This document shows, in pieces, positions 16,498 to 25,827 of a stretch of 64,000 nt of DNA. The DNA is taken from the NCBI RefSeq assembly GCF_017942085.1, contig NZ_JAGKSP010000001.1, positions 124,001 to 188,000 on the forward strand. Direction: 5' to 3'. The notes beneath the pieces were generated by a model. It saw only the letters and a list, made by a program, of their open reading frames with translations, did not search any database and was not told the DNA's origin. The translations under genes were made by a program, and so were the position numbers. Every line of letters starts with the position of its first letter. Position 1 is the stretch's first letter. Source of the DNA: Paenibacillus lignilyticus. Its GTDB lineage: Bacteria > Bacillota > Bacilli > Paenibacillales > Paenibacillaceae.

Positions 16498-17913
16498 TCA
16501 CCCTTTCTCGCTCAAGCTGTCGCTAGTGTTACCGAACTTATTGCGTCGCAGATAGTTGCCTCTTCCCGGCGTGCCGACAAACTGCTGATCTCGGATAATA
16601 AACTCCCCGCGGCTAAGAACGGATACCGGAACACCCGTTACGGCAATCCCTTCAAACGGATTGTAATCGACATTCATATGATGCGTTTCGGAAGAAATAA
16701 CCCGCTTGACAGTCGGATCGAAAATGACGATGTCCGCATCGCTGCCGACGGCAATCGTCCCTTTCTGAGGGAAAATGCCGAATAGCTTCGCAGCTCGGGT
16801 AGCGATAATATCAACAAACTGGCTGAGACCAAGCCTGCCTTTCTCGACTCCCTCGGAATAGAGCAAGCTGAATCTGTCTTCGATGATCGGGCCGCCGTTT
16901 GGTATTTTGCTGAAGTCGCCTAAGCCAAGCTCTTTCTGTCCGCTGAAATTAAAAGAACATTGATCCGAGCCGACCGTCTGCAGCTGCCCGTTCTTCAGCG
17001 CATTCCATAACGCCTCTTGATGCTCCTTCGCGCGCAGCGGAGGCGACCACACATACTTGGCTCCCTCGAAATCCGGCTTCTCTAAGTACGAGATATCGAG
17101 GAGCAAATACTGCGGGCAGGTTTCTCCCCATACGCGCAGTCCTTCCAACCGTCCGTCCGCAATTTGCCGCACCGCTTCCTCGCAAGTCACATGTACGACA
17201 TACAGCTGCGAATCCGCTAATCCGGTCAACCGGACAGCTCGCCCGGTCGCCTCGCCTTCCAATACGGAAGGACGCGTCAAAGCATGATAGATCGGCTCCG
17301 TATGCCCTGCCGCCAATGCTTGGCGGATCAAATAATCGATGACGTCACCATTCTCCGCATGCACCATAACCAAAGCGCCGTGCTCCTTAGCACTAAGCAA
17401 GGTACGATAAAGTATGCCGTCATCGGCTTGAAGGACGTTTTTGTAAGCCATGAACACTTTGAACGATGTAATCCCTTCGTCGTTGATGATGGCCGGCAGT
17501 TCCTCCAGCACCTCATCCGTAATCTCACTGATCATGAGATGAAAGCCGTAATCGATGACGGCTTTCGCCCGCGCCTTCTCATGCCATGTCCGAATCGCGC
17601 TGCTGAGCGGCTTCCCCTTGACTGTCAGGCAGAAGTCGATGATCGTCGTCGTACCGCCGTAAGCGGCAGCGATGGTGCCGGTCTCGAAATCATCAGCGGT
17701 AATCGTACCGCCAAATGGCATATCCAGATGCGTATGGGGATCGACGCCTCCGGGGAACAGATAACAGCCCGCAGCATCGATAACTTCCGCTTGAGGCGCT
17801 AACCGAAGCAAATCGCTGCCGATTGCGGTTACAATCCCGTTCTCGATAAGCAGATCCGCGCGGCTAACGTCCGCTGCGGTTACGATTGTACCGTTTTGAA
17901 TGATTTTGGCCAT
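16498..17913 (-). CDS. hydA: Dihydropyrimidinase / D-hydantoinase
   Basis: 471 residues, normal length. It opens the dihydrouracil or dihydrothymine ring to the N-carbamoyl beta-amino acid. Metal ligands are visible: GVDPHTHLD (about 57-64), the carboxylated lysine in SFKVFMAYK, His in HAENGD, His in YVVHVTCEEA and the Asp of GSDQCSF. The ATG at 17913 is preferred because GGAGG sits 11 nt upstream; for the ATG at 17922 the gap is too short. It is the fifth gene of the operon, right after preA. Family resemblance alone cannot rule out hydantoin or allantoin as substrate, but the neighbours decide for dihydropyrimidines. Confidence 0.93.
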   Translation of the reverse strand: MAKIIQNGTIVTAADVSRADLLIENGIVTAIGSDLLRLAPQAEVIDAAGCYLFPGGVDPHTHLDMPFGGTITADDFETGTIAAAYGGTTTIIDFCLTVKGKPLSSAIRTWHEKARAKAVIDYGFHLMISEITDEVLEELPAIINDEGITSFKVFMAYKNVLQADDGILYRTLLSAKEHGALVMVHAENGDVIDYLIRQALAAGHTEPIYHALTRPSVLEGEATGRAVRLTGLADSQLYVVHVTCEEAVRQIADGRLEGLRVWGETCPQYLLLDISYLEKPDFEGAKYVWSPPLRAKEHQEALWNALKNGQLQTVGSDQCSFNFSGQKELGLGDFSKIPNGGPIIEDRFSLLYSEGVEKGRLGLSQFVDIIATRAAKLFGIFPQKGTIAVGSDADIVIFDPTVKRVISSETHHMNVDYNPFEGIAVTGVPVSVLSRGEFIIRDQQFVGTPGRGNYLRRNKFGNTSDSLSEKG

Positions 17914-17918
17914 CCTGC

Positions 17919-19196
17919 TCATGCCTCCTTCCGCTGCTTAAGCGTCGCAATCGCCGCTTGACGTTCATTCCATGTCATGGAGATGCCTGACGCAGGCTGC
18001 TCGATCATTTCGATTGCGCCTTCGACCGGACAGACGATCGCGCATAAATTGCAGCCGACGCAATCCTCTTCCCGCACCTTCAAATAACTCCGACCCGTAT
18101 CATCCGTCAATCGGTCAATACATTGATGAGACGTATCCTCGCAAGCGATATAACATTTGTTGCAGGAGATGCAGACTTCGGTATCGATCTGCGCCGTTAC
18201 GGCATAGTTCAAATCCAGGTTCCCCCACTCGGTGTAACGCTCCACCGAGCGCCCGGTGAGCTCGCTGACGCTAGCAATCCCTTTGCTGTCGAGGTAATTG
18301 TTCAAGCCGTCAATCATATCCTCGACGATTCGAAAACCGTGGTGCATCGCAGCCGTGCAGATCTGCACGCCGGTTGCGCCCATCAGCATGAATTCGACGG
18401 CATCCCGCCAATCCGAAATGCCGCCGATGCCGGAGATCGGCACATCGATACGCGGATGCCTTGCACATTCCGCAACCATGTTCAGCGCGATCGGCTTCAC
18501 GGCAGGACCGCAGTATCCGCCATGCGAGCCCTTGCCGCCAACATGCGGTATCGTATTCCAGGTGTCGAGATCGACGCCTGCGAGCGAATTTATCGTGTTA
18601 ATAAGCGATATCGCATCGGCACAGCCTCTGACGGCTGCCAGCGCCGTCGCCGTAATATCGGTAATATTCGGCGTCAGCTTCACGATTACCGGCGTGCGTG
18701 CCGCTTCCTTCGCCCAGTAGGTTTGCTTCTCAACCAAGTCGGGCTGCTGACCTGACGCAGAGCCCATCCCGCGTTCAGCCATGCCATGCGGACAGCCGAA
18801 ATTCAGCTCAAGCCCGTCGACGCCGACGGCCTCCACCTTCTTGACGATTTCATGCCACTTATCCCGCTTCGGCTCCACCATCAGAGACACGACAAGCGCG
18901 CGATCGGGGAACAGCTTCTTCGTCTCCGCGATTTCCTTCAAATTCACTTCAAGCGGCCGATCCGTAATCAGCTCGATATTGTTGAAGCCCGCGACCCGTT
19001 GTCCGTTAAAATGAACGGCGGCGAATCGAGAGGATGTATTGATTATGGGATCGCCGAGCGTCTTCCACACCGCGCCGCCCCAGCCTGCTTCAAACGCGCG
19101 CTGCACCTGATATCCGGTATTCGTAGGCGGAGCAGATGCAAGCCAGAACGGGTTCGGTGATTCGATGCCAGCCAAATTAATCCGCAAGTCAGCCAT
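17919..19196 (-). CDS. preA: NAD-dependent dihydropyrimidine dehydrogenase, catalytic subunit PreA
   Basis: 425 residues. The N-terminal FMN-binding barrel resembles dihydroorotate dehydrogenase, with the active-site cysteine in NFGCPHGMAERGMGSA. The C-terminal ferredoxin domain has two 4Fe-4S motifs, CISCNKCYIAC (about 343) and CVGCNLCAIVCP (about 379). It reduces uracil and thymine to the 5,6-dihydro forms, taking electrons from PreT. Spacing to preT is 26 nt and it nearly abuts hydA, so the three are co-transcribed. Confidence 0.95.
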   Translation of the reverse strand: MADLRINLAGIESPNPFWLASAPPTNTGYQVQRAFEAGWGGAVWKTLGDPIINTSSRFAAVHFNGQRVAGFNNIELITDRPLEVNLKEIAETKKLFPDRALVVSLMVEPKRDKWHEIVKKVEAVGVDGLELNFGCPHGMAERGMGSASGQQPDLVEKQTYWAKEAARTPVIVKLTPNITDITATALAAVRGCADAISLINTINSLAGVDLDTWNTIPHVGGKGSHGGYCGPAVKPIALNMVAECARHPRIDVPISGIGGISDWRDAVEFMLMGATGVQICTAAMHHGFRIVEDMIDGLNNYLDSKGIASVSELTGRSVERYTEWGNLDLNYAVTAQIDTEVCISCNKCYIACEDTSHQCIDRLTDDTGRSYLKVREEDCVGCNLCAIVCPVEGAIEMIEQPASGISMTWNERQAAIATLKQRKEA

Positions 19197-19222
19197 CGGA
19201 ACGCCCTGCCTCTCCTTAAAAT

Positions 19223-20566
19223 TTAGACGCTGTCCGCCGCAAGCTGACGATAGATTGCATAAGCAGCAAGTTTTCCTTGCTGAGCAGCCGAGACGACCAT
19301 CGCTTCCCCTTGCCCATCGCCGAAAATAATATCGCCTGCCGCGTAGATGCGAGGGTTCGAGGTTAAATAAGTCGTTGAATCAACCGTTACAATGCCACGT
19401 TTATGCGCCAATCCAAACTGATCGATCAACGACACGTGCCTGGACTGTCCGATCGCTTTCACGACCGCATCTGCCTCAATGATGAACTCACTGCCCGGTA
19501 TTTCAACCGGCCGCGCTCTGCCGCCTTCTTCAGAGGCTTCGAGCCTCATGCGAATACACTCGATTCCTTTCACACGGCCCTGCTCGTCTCCAATAATGCG
19601 AAGCGGCGCGGTCAGCCAACGAAAAGCAACGCCGTCGCTCTTCGCAAACTCATACTCAAACTCATAGGCCGTCATCTCCTGCTGCGAGCGGCGATAGCAA
19701 ATCTCTACGCGAGATGCGCCCATTCGTACGGAGCAGGTTGCCGCATCAATTGCGGTGTTGCCCGCGCCGATGACGACGACATTGCGGCCGCCAAGCTCCG
19801 CGGTGAGCGATATTTTCGTTAACTCCACAAGCTCGATTGCATCGTATACACCTGCCAGCTCTTCGCCGGGTATGCCCAGCATTGGCACCTTCGACATGCC
19901 CGCCGACAGCAGAATCGCGTCAAATCCGTCGAGGAGCTCCTCAGCGGAGATGTCGCGGCCGACTGCCGTGTTCGTGCGGATCTCCACGCCTAACCGGCGC
20001 ACCTGCTCGACCTCCCACAACGCGATCGGCTGCGGAAGCCGGAACGACACGATGCCATACGTGTTCAGCCCGCCTGCTTGCTCCTTCGCTTCAAACACGG
20101 TCACGGCAAACCCGAACCGGGCCAGCTCCCGCGCAGCCGACAATCCTGCCGGCCCGCCTCCGACGACAGCTACAGACCGCCCGTTTCGCTTGCCGGCAGT
20201 GAACAGCTGCTGTTCATTCTTGATCGCCCAGTCGGTTGCGTAACGCTGTAAATCGCCAATCCTTATCGGCTTGGAGGAATGATTAAGCACGCATGCGCCT
20301 TCGCAGAGTTCCTCTGTCGGGCAAACACGCGAGCAGCTGGCCCCAACGGGATTCGCATCCATGATGGTACGGGCCGAACCGGTCAGGTTGCCCGTTGCGA
20401 TTTTTTTGATGAAGGAGGGGATGTTAATGCCTGTCGGGCAAGCTTGTATGCAAGGCGCGTCGTAGCAGTACAGACAGCGGTTGGACTCTTCGACGGCTTC
20501 CTTCGGCCGCATCCCCGCCTTAACTTCGGCAAAATTTCGCTTTAACGCTTCAACCGAAATAAACAA
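19223..20566 (-). CDS. preT: Dihydropyrimidine dehydrogenase NAD-binding subunit PreT
   Basis: 447 residues from a TTG start (GGGGGAT upstream). The N-terminal Fe-S cysteines CLYCYDAPCIQACPTGINIP are those of glutamate-synthase small-subunit-like proteins. A first Rossmann motif VAVVGGGPAGLSAA lies near residue 130 (FAD) and a second, VVVIGAGNTAIDAA, near 262 (NAD). It passes electrons from NAD(P)H to PreA. Gene order preT-preA follows that of E. coli. Confidence 0.93.
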   Translation of the reverse strand: MFISVEALKRNFAEVKAGMRPKEAVEESNRCLYCYDAPCIQACPTGINIPSFIKKIATGNLTGSARTIMDANPVGASCSRVCPTEELCEGACVLNHSSKPIRIGDLQRYATDWAIKNEQQLFTAGKRNGRSVAVVGGGPAGLSAARELARFGFAVTVFEAKEQAGGLNTYGIVSFRLPQPIALWEVEQVRRLGVEIRTNTAVGRDISAEELLDGFDAILLSAGMSKVPMLGIPGEELAGVYDAIELVELTKISLTAELGGRNVVVIGAGNTAIDAATCSVRMGASRVEICYRRSQQEMTAYEFEYEFAKSDGVAFRWLTAPLRIIGDEQGRVKGIECIRMRLEASEEGGRARPVEIPGSEFIIEADAVVKAIGQSRHVSLIDQFGLAHKRGIVTVDSTTYLTSNPRIYAAGDIIFGDGQGEAMVVSAAQQGKLAAYAIYRQLAADSV

Positions 20567-20569
20567 GGC

Positions 20570-21841
20570 TTATCCCCCTTCCCTTTCAACCTTAGACATT
20601 CGTACCATTGTGCGATACAGCAGCTCTACTCCCAGCTCAATATCCTCCGGCGTGGAATACTCCAGCGGATTATGGCTGATTCCATCCTTGCACCTGACGA
20701 AAATCATCCCATACTCGCATACATTAGACATCGCCAGCGAATCATGAAACGGACCGCTCATCAGCTCAGGCGGCGTGTGCTCAAGCAGCTGGGCCGCTTC
20801 TTCATGCATCACTTGCTTGATTCGCTCCGCACAATATCTCGCCTCGCTGTTCGTATCCTCGCGCACCGTGTAGGTTAAACCGTGCTCCTGTGCCACCTCT
20901 TCAAGAATCCGCCAAAGCTGCGTCTCCCGTTCTCTTCTGCGCTCCATATCGATATCCCGGAGATCGATTGTGAATGTCACTTTCTCCGGAATGATGTTGC
21001 GTGAATTCGGGAATACGGTCAATGCGCCTACAGTTCCAACAGTTGACGCTCCGGGCTCTGAGCGAGCCAGTGCATTCAGCGCCGTAATGACGCTGGCTGC
21101 CCCAACCAGAGCGTCTCTTCGCATCGGCATCGGCACGGAACCGGCATGGCCTGCGAAACCCGTCATCTCGACCGTCAGCCAGAGCGGACCGGATATCCCG
21201 CTTACAATGCCGATCGGGCGGCCCAGCGCTTCCAGTACCGGTCCCTGCTCAATATGCAGCTCCAGAAAGGCACCAACAGCTCCTTCTTGATAACGGGCCG
21301 CCTCGAAACCTTCCGGGTCACCGCCAAAAGCAAGCAGCGCCTCGCGTCTGGTCACACCTGCGGCGTCTATCCGCTCAAGCTCCCCTTCTTCCAACTTTCC
21401 GGTGATGCCCCGGACTCCGAACAATCCTTTGTTGAATCGGCAGCCTTCTTCATCGCAGAAAGCAGCAATCTCGATTGGCATCTCTGGTACAAAGCCTTGC
21501 TCTGCCATGGATTGTACCGCCTCCAGCGCGCCGAGCACGCCGATGACGCCGTCGAATCTTCCGCCGTAAGGCTGCGAATCGATGTGCGAGCCGGCCATCA
21601 GCAGCGGCTTTCCGGCATCCTTGCCCGGAAGACGTCCGAATAAATTGCCGAACGCATCGATTCGAGTCTGCAATCCGGCCTCTTCCATCCATCGTTTGAC
21701 AAGCAGCACACCTTGCAAATCCTCCTGCGACAGCGCGAGGCGGCAAACACCGGTATCGCCAAGCTTGCCGATCTGTGCCAATTCATCGATTCTGCGATGC
21801 AGTCGCTCTCTGTTGATCGCCGGGCTCCCGGATGCTGTCAT
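20570..21841 (-). CDS. Beta-ureidopropionase-type N-carbamoyl amidohydrolase (M20 family)
   Basis: 423 residues. It is a zinc or manganese amidohydrolase of the hydantoinase/carbamoylase family (AmaB/HyuC type). Metal and substrate motifs are visible: GSHIDSQPYGGRFDGVIG, DEEGCRFNKG, LELHIEQGPVLE and GHAGSVPM. In this operon it should split N-carbamoyl-beta-alanine into beta-alanine, CO2 and ammonia. Allantoate or L-carbamoyl amino acids are substrates of relatives, so the assignment rests on context. It lies 3 nt before preT. Confidence 0.88.
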   Translation of the reverse strand: MTASGSPAINRERLHRRIDELAQIGKLGDTGVCRLALSQEDLQGVLLVKRWMEEAGLQTRIDAFGNLFGRLPGKDAGKPLLMAGSHIDSQPYGGRFDGVIGVLGALEAVQSMAEQGFVPEMPIEIAAFCDEEGCRFNKGLFGVRGITGKLEEGELERIDAAGVTRREALLAFGGDPEGFEAARYQEGAVGAFLELHIEQGPVLEALGRPIGIVSGISGPLWLTVEMTGFAGHAGSVPMPMRRDALVGAASVITALNALARSEPGASTVGTVGALTVFPNSRNIIPEKVTFTIDLRDIDMERRRERETQLWRILEEVAQEHGLTYTVREDTNSEARYCAERIKQVMHEEAAQLLEHTPPELMSGPFHDSLAMSNVCEYGMIFVRCKDGISHNPLEYSTPEDIELGVELLYRTMVRMSKVEREGG

Positions 21842-21863
21842 ACGCCTTCGACCCCTTTCTTGT

Positions 21864-23240
21864 TCAGCTGACAGGCTGGGAAGCGGTTAAAGCCTCGATT
21901 GCCGCAATGACGGTTCCCGCTATAAATTCAAGCTCGTCATCCGATGTAATCAGCGGCGGACATAGCGTGATAATGTTGTTGAAGCCCGGAACGGTATCGC
22001 CGTTCTTGCCAACAAGCAGACCCCGGCGCCTGCATTCCCCGATGACGCTGAGCATCTTATCTGCCGCCGCCGGGACCTTCGAAGCATGATCCTCCACAAG
22101 CTCAATGCCGCATGCCGAACCGAACAATCGAATGTCGCCGACATGCGGATGCGTTCGCAGCACTTGAAGCCGCTGACCCAGCTCTTGACCCAAATAGGCT
22201 GACCGCTCCACCAACCGTTCCTCTTCCAAAATCGCCAAGTTCGCCAGCGCAACCGCACACGATACTTGATTCCCTCCGAATGTGTTCACATGCCGGAAGT
22301 GACTGTTCGCCTCCTTCGCTTTGAAGCTGTCGTACAAACCCGCACGGACAGCCGTTGCGGAGAGCGGCGAGTACCCGCTGGTCAGTCCTTTCGCCATCGT
22401 GACGATGTCCGGCACGACACCGTAGTTGTGATGTCCGAACCGCTCTCCCGATCGGCCAAACCCGCAAATGACCTCGTCAATAATGAGCAGTACGCCATAT
22501 TTATCACAAATTTCGCGTACCTTCGGCAAATATTCAGGCGGCGGGACGATCATTCCCCCACCGGTTATGACCGGCTCCATGATGACGCCTGCGACGGAAT
22601 CCGCACCTTCCCAATTAATCGCATCCTCGATGGCTTCGGCGCATTCCAGCTTGCAATTGCCATAGGTTTGTCCAAAAGGGCAGCGATAGCAATACGGCGG
22701 CGGTACATGCTCGAAGCCTGCGCCTAGCGGCTCGTATTTCAGCTTGCGCTGTGCTTGACCGGTTGCGCTGAGTGCGCCGAAGGAGCTGCCATGATAGGCC
22801 CGATGCCTCGCAATAAATTTGTGGCGGGACGGCTCCCCATTTTGATGAAAATGCTGCCTAGCAATCTTGAAAGCTACTTCGTTCGCGTCCGAGCCGGAAT
22901 TGGAATAGAAAATACGATAATCGCTGCCCAGCCATTCGTTGATCTTCTCCGCCAGCTCAATGGCCGGAACATGGGACTGCATCATTGGCGAATATGCGAT
23001 GGTCTTCATCTGCTCATAGGCAGCCCGCGCAATCGTCTCTCTGCCATGGCCGACGTTTACGCACCAGAGTCCCGACATGCCGTCGAAATACCTTTTGCCC
23101 TCCGCATCCGTTATCCAGCAGCCATCCCCGGAAACAAAAATCAGCGGGTTATCATTATGAGGCGAGATATGATGCCAAACATACTTCCGATCCTTCGAAA
23201 GCCATTCCTCCGCGCCGGATACCGGTTGTTCGCCGCTCAT
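21864..23240 (-). CDS. Class III aminotransferase (beta-alanine / omega-amino acid)
   Basis: 458 residues from the ATG at 23240, which has AGGGTGG upstream. It is a PLP enzyme of the ornithine/beta-alanine aminotransferase group. Visible motifs are the DGMSGLWCVNVGHGR entry, YSNSGSDANEVAFK, LLIIDEVICGFGRSG and the PLP lysine in MAKGLTSGYSPLSA. In the pathway it would remove the amino group of beta-alanine or beta-aminoisobutyrate to give a malonate semialdehyde. It is the first gene of the operon. No semialdehyde dehydrogenase is encoded within the window. Confidence 0.88.
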   Translation of the reverse strand: MSGEQPVSGAEEWLSKDRKYVWHHISPHNDNPLIFVSGDGCWITDAEGKRYFDGMSGLWCVNVGHGRETIARAAYEQMKTIAYSPMMQSHVPAIELAEKINEWLGSDYRIFYSNSGSDANEVAFKIARQHFHQNGEPSRHKFIARHRAYHGSSFGALSATGQAQRKLKYEPLGAGFEHVPPPYCYRCPFGQTYGNCKLECAEAIEDAINWEGADSVAGVIMEPVITGGGMIVPPPEYLPKVREICDKYGVLLIIDEVICGFGRSGERFGHHNYGVVPDIVTMAKGLTSGYSPLSATAVRAGLYDSFKAKEANSHFRHVNTFGGNQVSCAVALANLAILEEERLVERSAYLGQELGQRLQVLRTHPHVGDIRLFGSACGIELVEDHASKVPAAADKMLSVIGECRRRGLLVGKNGDTVPGFNNIITLCPPLITSDDELEFIAGTVIAAIEALTASQPVS

Positions 23241-23388
23241 CTTTTTCCACCCTTTCGCCCAGTTCACTCTACTTCTTAGTTCAGTTTATTCGGCCACTTT
23301 CGTCGATATGGCAATAGGTTGTCATTTCTTATTCCGCCCTACATAATATGTACATACAAGAATGCTCATCCAAACCGGGAGGTCACTG

Positions 23389-23847
23389 ATGATGATCGAA
23401 GACTGCATCCATACGCAGATTGAGCTCATTTCAACCGACAATTGTTACGTACACCGGATTGTGCAAACGAGGCAGGGCGATACCGTCATTCTGTACTCCC
23501 CGACCGGAGGTTTTGATATCCATGCGAGAATTGTGTTCGCAACGGGGATTGCAACCAAACGTCATCTTAATGACCTCAATATGTACATCACACCTGTTGA
23601 TGGTCGGCGTGCTTGGAATCTACAGTACATTCGCATTTTGGGAGAGAAAATCAATCAAGGCTACGGTTCATTAATGATGGAACAGTTATTAACGCGGGCT
23701 GTGGAGGAGAATATTCGTTCTATCGTGGGACGTATGCAGGCCGCCGAACATAAGGAGCATCTGGAGAGACTCCGTCATTTCTACACCAAGTTCGGCTTCA
23801 CAATCGATGAGCAAAATCAAATTCATTGGGCCAATAAAAATTTTTAA
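23389..23847 (+). CDS. GNAT-like N-acetyltransferase
   Basis: 152 residues from the ATG at 23389, with GGGAGGT upstream. The C-terminal half shows a GNAT acetyl-CoA loop (KINQGYGSLMMEQLLTRAVE) and the closing HLERLRHFYTKFGFTID. The N-terminal half is divergent. It is divergent from the pyrimidine operon and 65 nt before the tRNA pair. Substrate unknown. Confidence 0.7.
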   Translation: MMIEDCIHTQIELISTDNCYVHRIVQTRQGDTVILYSPTGGFDIHARIVFATGIATKRHLNDLNMYITPVDGRRAWNLQYIRILGEKINQGYGSLMMEQLLTRAVEENIRSIVGRMQAAEHKEHLERLRHFYTKFGFTIDEQNQIHWANKNF

Positions 23848-23855
23848 AAAGGGAC

Positions 23856-23885
23856 TTGCATAAATTATTTTTTCTGTGGTAAGAT
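23856..23885 (+). promoter_or_regulatory. Promoter of the tRNA-Thr / tRNA-Pro unit
   Basis: TTGCAT (23856-23861) and TAAGAT (23880-23885), 18-nt spacer, 28 nt before the tRNA-Thr. Confidence 0.7.
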
Positions 23886-23910
23886 ACGTCTTGTGTTTCG
23901 GTAATAACGC

Positions 23911-23988
<78 letters not shown>

Positions 23989-23995
23989 CTTACCG

Positions 23996-24072
23996 CGGGA
24001 CGTAGCTCAGCTTGGTAGAGCACCTGGTTTGGGACCAGGGGGTCGCATGTTCAAATCGTGTCGTCCCGACCA
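23996..24072 (+). tRNA. tRNA-Pro (TGG)
   Basis: 77 nt with CCA encoded. Acceptor CGGGACG pairs with CGTCCCG, and the anticodon loop TTTGGGA gives TGG. It lies 7 nt after tRNA-Thr, so both come from one transcript. Confidence 0.97.
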
Positions 24073-24114
24073 TATATACATAATGTATCATAGAATAGAG
24101 TTATAGAAGAGAAC

Positions 24115-24142
24115 CTTGAGCCCTAAGCTCAAGTTTTTTTTT
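24115..24142 (+). terminator. Terminator of the tRNA unit
   Basis: CTTGAG (24115-24120) and CTCAAG (24128-24133) followed by T9. Confidence 0.9.
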
Positions 24143-24382
24143 ATTTCGCCTTGGTTATTTAGCATGTATGATTCGTGGAGGCGAGAACCCTCGGGGTTCG
24201 CCCGCGCGGGCGGAGCTTAGCGAATGAGCTCGGCGTCTGAATCTATCGCTATAGGTCCTCTTCGAGTAAGCATCGTCATTTAGTAATTCGGGCTTCGGAC
24301 ATCCCTTTCGGAGGTGGCCATGCATGTGTCATCCCCAGACTTCAAGGAGGCATGTGGAGAGAACCCCTCAAGGCTTCTATTT

Positions 24383-24558
24383 CGGACATTAATGTCCGTT
24401 AACATCGAATAATTGAAATGTTAGCATTCTTGCGGTCATTAGTGTCCACAAGCGAGGGAAATGTCATAGAAAACCGTGAAGTATTCTTTCTAATGGTCAT
24501 TGGTGTCCATAAATACAGAGAATGTACTTTATTTTTATTCTAATGGTCAAAATTGACC
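24383..24558. repeat. Intergenic repeat locus 2, palindrome units about 50-61 nt apart
   Basis: A perfect palindrome CGGACATTAATGTCCG at 24383-24398 is followed by related copies GGTCATTAGTGTCC (24434), GGTCATTGGTGTCC (24495) and GGTCAAAATTGACC (24545). Steps are 50, 61 and 50 nt. The stretches between them share GAAATGT-like and ATTCT(T)-like blocks. The remainder of 24143-24740 has a strong hairpin near 24181-24205 (GGCGAGAACCC arm) but no gene. Confidence 0.7.
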
Positions 24559-24744
24559 GCTTGCGCTTGCTAGGTCCGATAACGCTGTTGTCCATTCTGA
24601 ACAAGGAATAGATTCATTGCTACAAACTTGTCTTGTATACCTTTCGTCTGTTTAGTGGTTATATTCAGGTACAAGGAAGGTTCATCTGAGCGAAAAGGTC
24701 GAATGACTCCGCGCGCAAAGCGCAATAAATGTCAATATGGCGCA

Positions 24745-24774
24745 TTGACGCTTCAATTTAGCACATGCTATATT
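24745..24774 (+). promoter_or_regulatory. Promoter of the ribokinase gene
   Basis: TTGACG (24745-24750) and TATATT (24769-24774) with an 18-nt spacer. Its position inside the upstream extension of the reading frame argues for the downstream GTG start. Confidence 0.65.
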
Positions 24775-24784
24775 CAGGAAATGA

Positions 24785-24798
24785 TAGAAACGCTTACA
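24785..24798 (+). promoter_or_regulatory. cre-like site (CcpA operator)
   Basis: TAGAAACGCTTACA matches 13 of 14 positions of the TGNAANCGNTTNCA pattern. It lies about 10 nt after the -10 box, where CcpA would block initiation or elongation. Confidence 0.55.
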
Positions 24799-24825
24799 TC
24801 AGCTTCGCATGAAAGGATGACCATT

Positions 24826-25734
24826 GTGGCAAAGCAGCCCAAGATATCGGTAGCAGGAAGCTTGAATATGGACCTTGTTCTGAAAATGCAGCGGATGCCG
24901 AAGGTTGGCGAAACCGTGCAAGGCGATGAGATTCACTACATTTCCGGCGGCAAAGGCGCGAATCAGGCCGTCGGCTGTGCACGGCTCGGAGCTGAAGTTA
25001 AGATGATCGGTGCCGTTGGCGGGGATGCCTTCGGATCGGAAATCATGGAACGGATGCGGAATTTCGGTGTCCACACGGAAGCAATCTCCAAGCTGGAAGG
25101 TGCATCGACAGGCACGGCGACCATCATGCACACGTCAGAGGATAATTGCATCGTAATCGTACCTGGCGCAAACGGGCACAACACCGCGGAAAGCATCGCG
25201 GCGCATGCTGAGTTGATCCGCCGATCGGATGTGCTCATCGTTCAGCTGGAAATCCCGATGCCTGCTGTCGAGACAGCGCTTCGGATCGCGCGTGAAGCCG
25301 GCGTTCGCACGATTCTGAACCCGGCCCCTGCCCTTCCGCTTACGGAAGAGCAAATCGCGATGGCGGACTATTTTACGCCGAACGAGACTGAATTCGAGCT
25401 CTATTGCGGCACTTCGATTACATCGGAGGAGCAGCTGTTCGAGCGCATGACCGCGTGGCAGAAGCAATACCCCGAGCAAACCTTGATTGTGACGCGCGGT
25501 AAACATGGCATTTCATGCGCAACCGCGGATGGCATCGTCACGGTGCCTGCACCGATCGTGAAGGTCGTAGACACGACCGGCGCAGGAGACTCGTTTAATG
25601 CCGCGCTGTGCTTCGGCATCGCAAGCGGCTGGTCGCTGGACCAAACGCTGCCACTGGCCGTAAAAGCAGCCTCCTACTCCGTCACCGTATTCGGCGCTCA
25701 GGACGGCATGCCGACGCTGCAGAACTTGAATTAG
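24826..25734 (+). CDS. rbsK: Ribokinase (PfkB family)
   Basis: 302 residues from a GTG at 24826, chosen because AAAGGA lies upstream and the length equals that of known ribokinases; earlier in-frame ATGs precede the promoter. Motifs visible are AGSLNMDL near the start, GGKGANQA for sugar binding and DTTGAGDSFNAAL with the catalytic aspartate. It phosphorylates ribose to ribose 5-phosphate in the cytoplasm. No ribose transporter or RbsR regulator is adjacent, so it is a solitary kinase, probably under CcpA control. Confidence 0.92.
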   Translation: MAKQPKISVAGSLNMDLVLKMQRMPKVGETVQGDEIHYISGGKGANQAVGCARLGAEVKMIGAVGGDAFGSEIMERMRNFGVHTEAISKLEGASTGTATIMHTSEDNCIVIVPGANGHNTAESIAAHAELIRRSDVLIVQLEIPMPAVETALRIAREAGVRTILNPAPALPLTEEQIAMADYFTPNETEFELYCGTSITSEEQLFERMTAWQKQYPEQTLIVTRGKHGISCATADGIVTVPAPIVKVVDTTGAGDSFNAALCFGIASGWSLDQTLPLAVKAASYSVTVFGAQDGMPTLQNLN

Positions 25735-25747
25735 ATTGTTTGATGAG

Positions 25748-25785
25748 AAGGAGCTAAGCGACTTAGATCGCTTAGCTCCTTTTTG
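25748..25785 (+). terminator. Terminator of rbsK
   Basis: 14-bp inverted repeat (25748-25761 with 25768-25781) followed by T-rich sequence. Confidence 0.88.
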
Positions 25786-25827
25786 GCATGTCTCAGATTT
25801 CCATGTATCCCTCACATGTCCGCCGAT

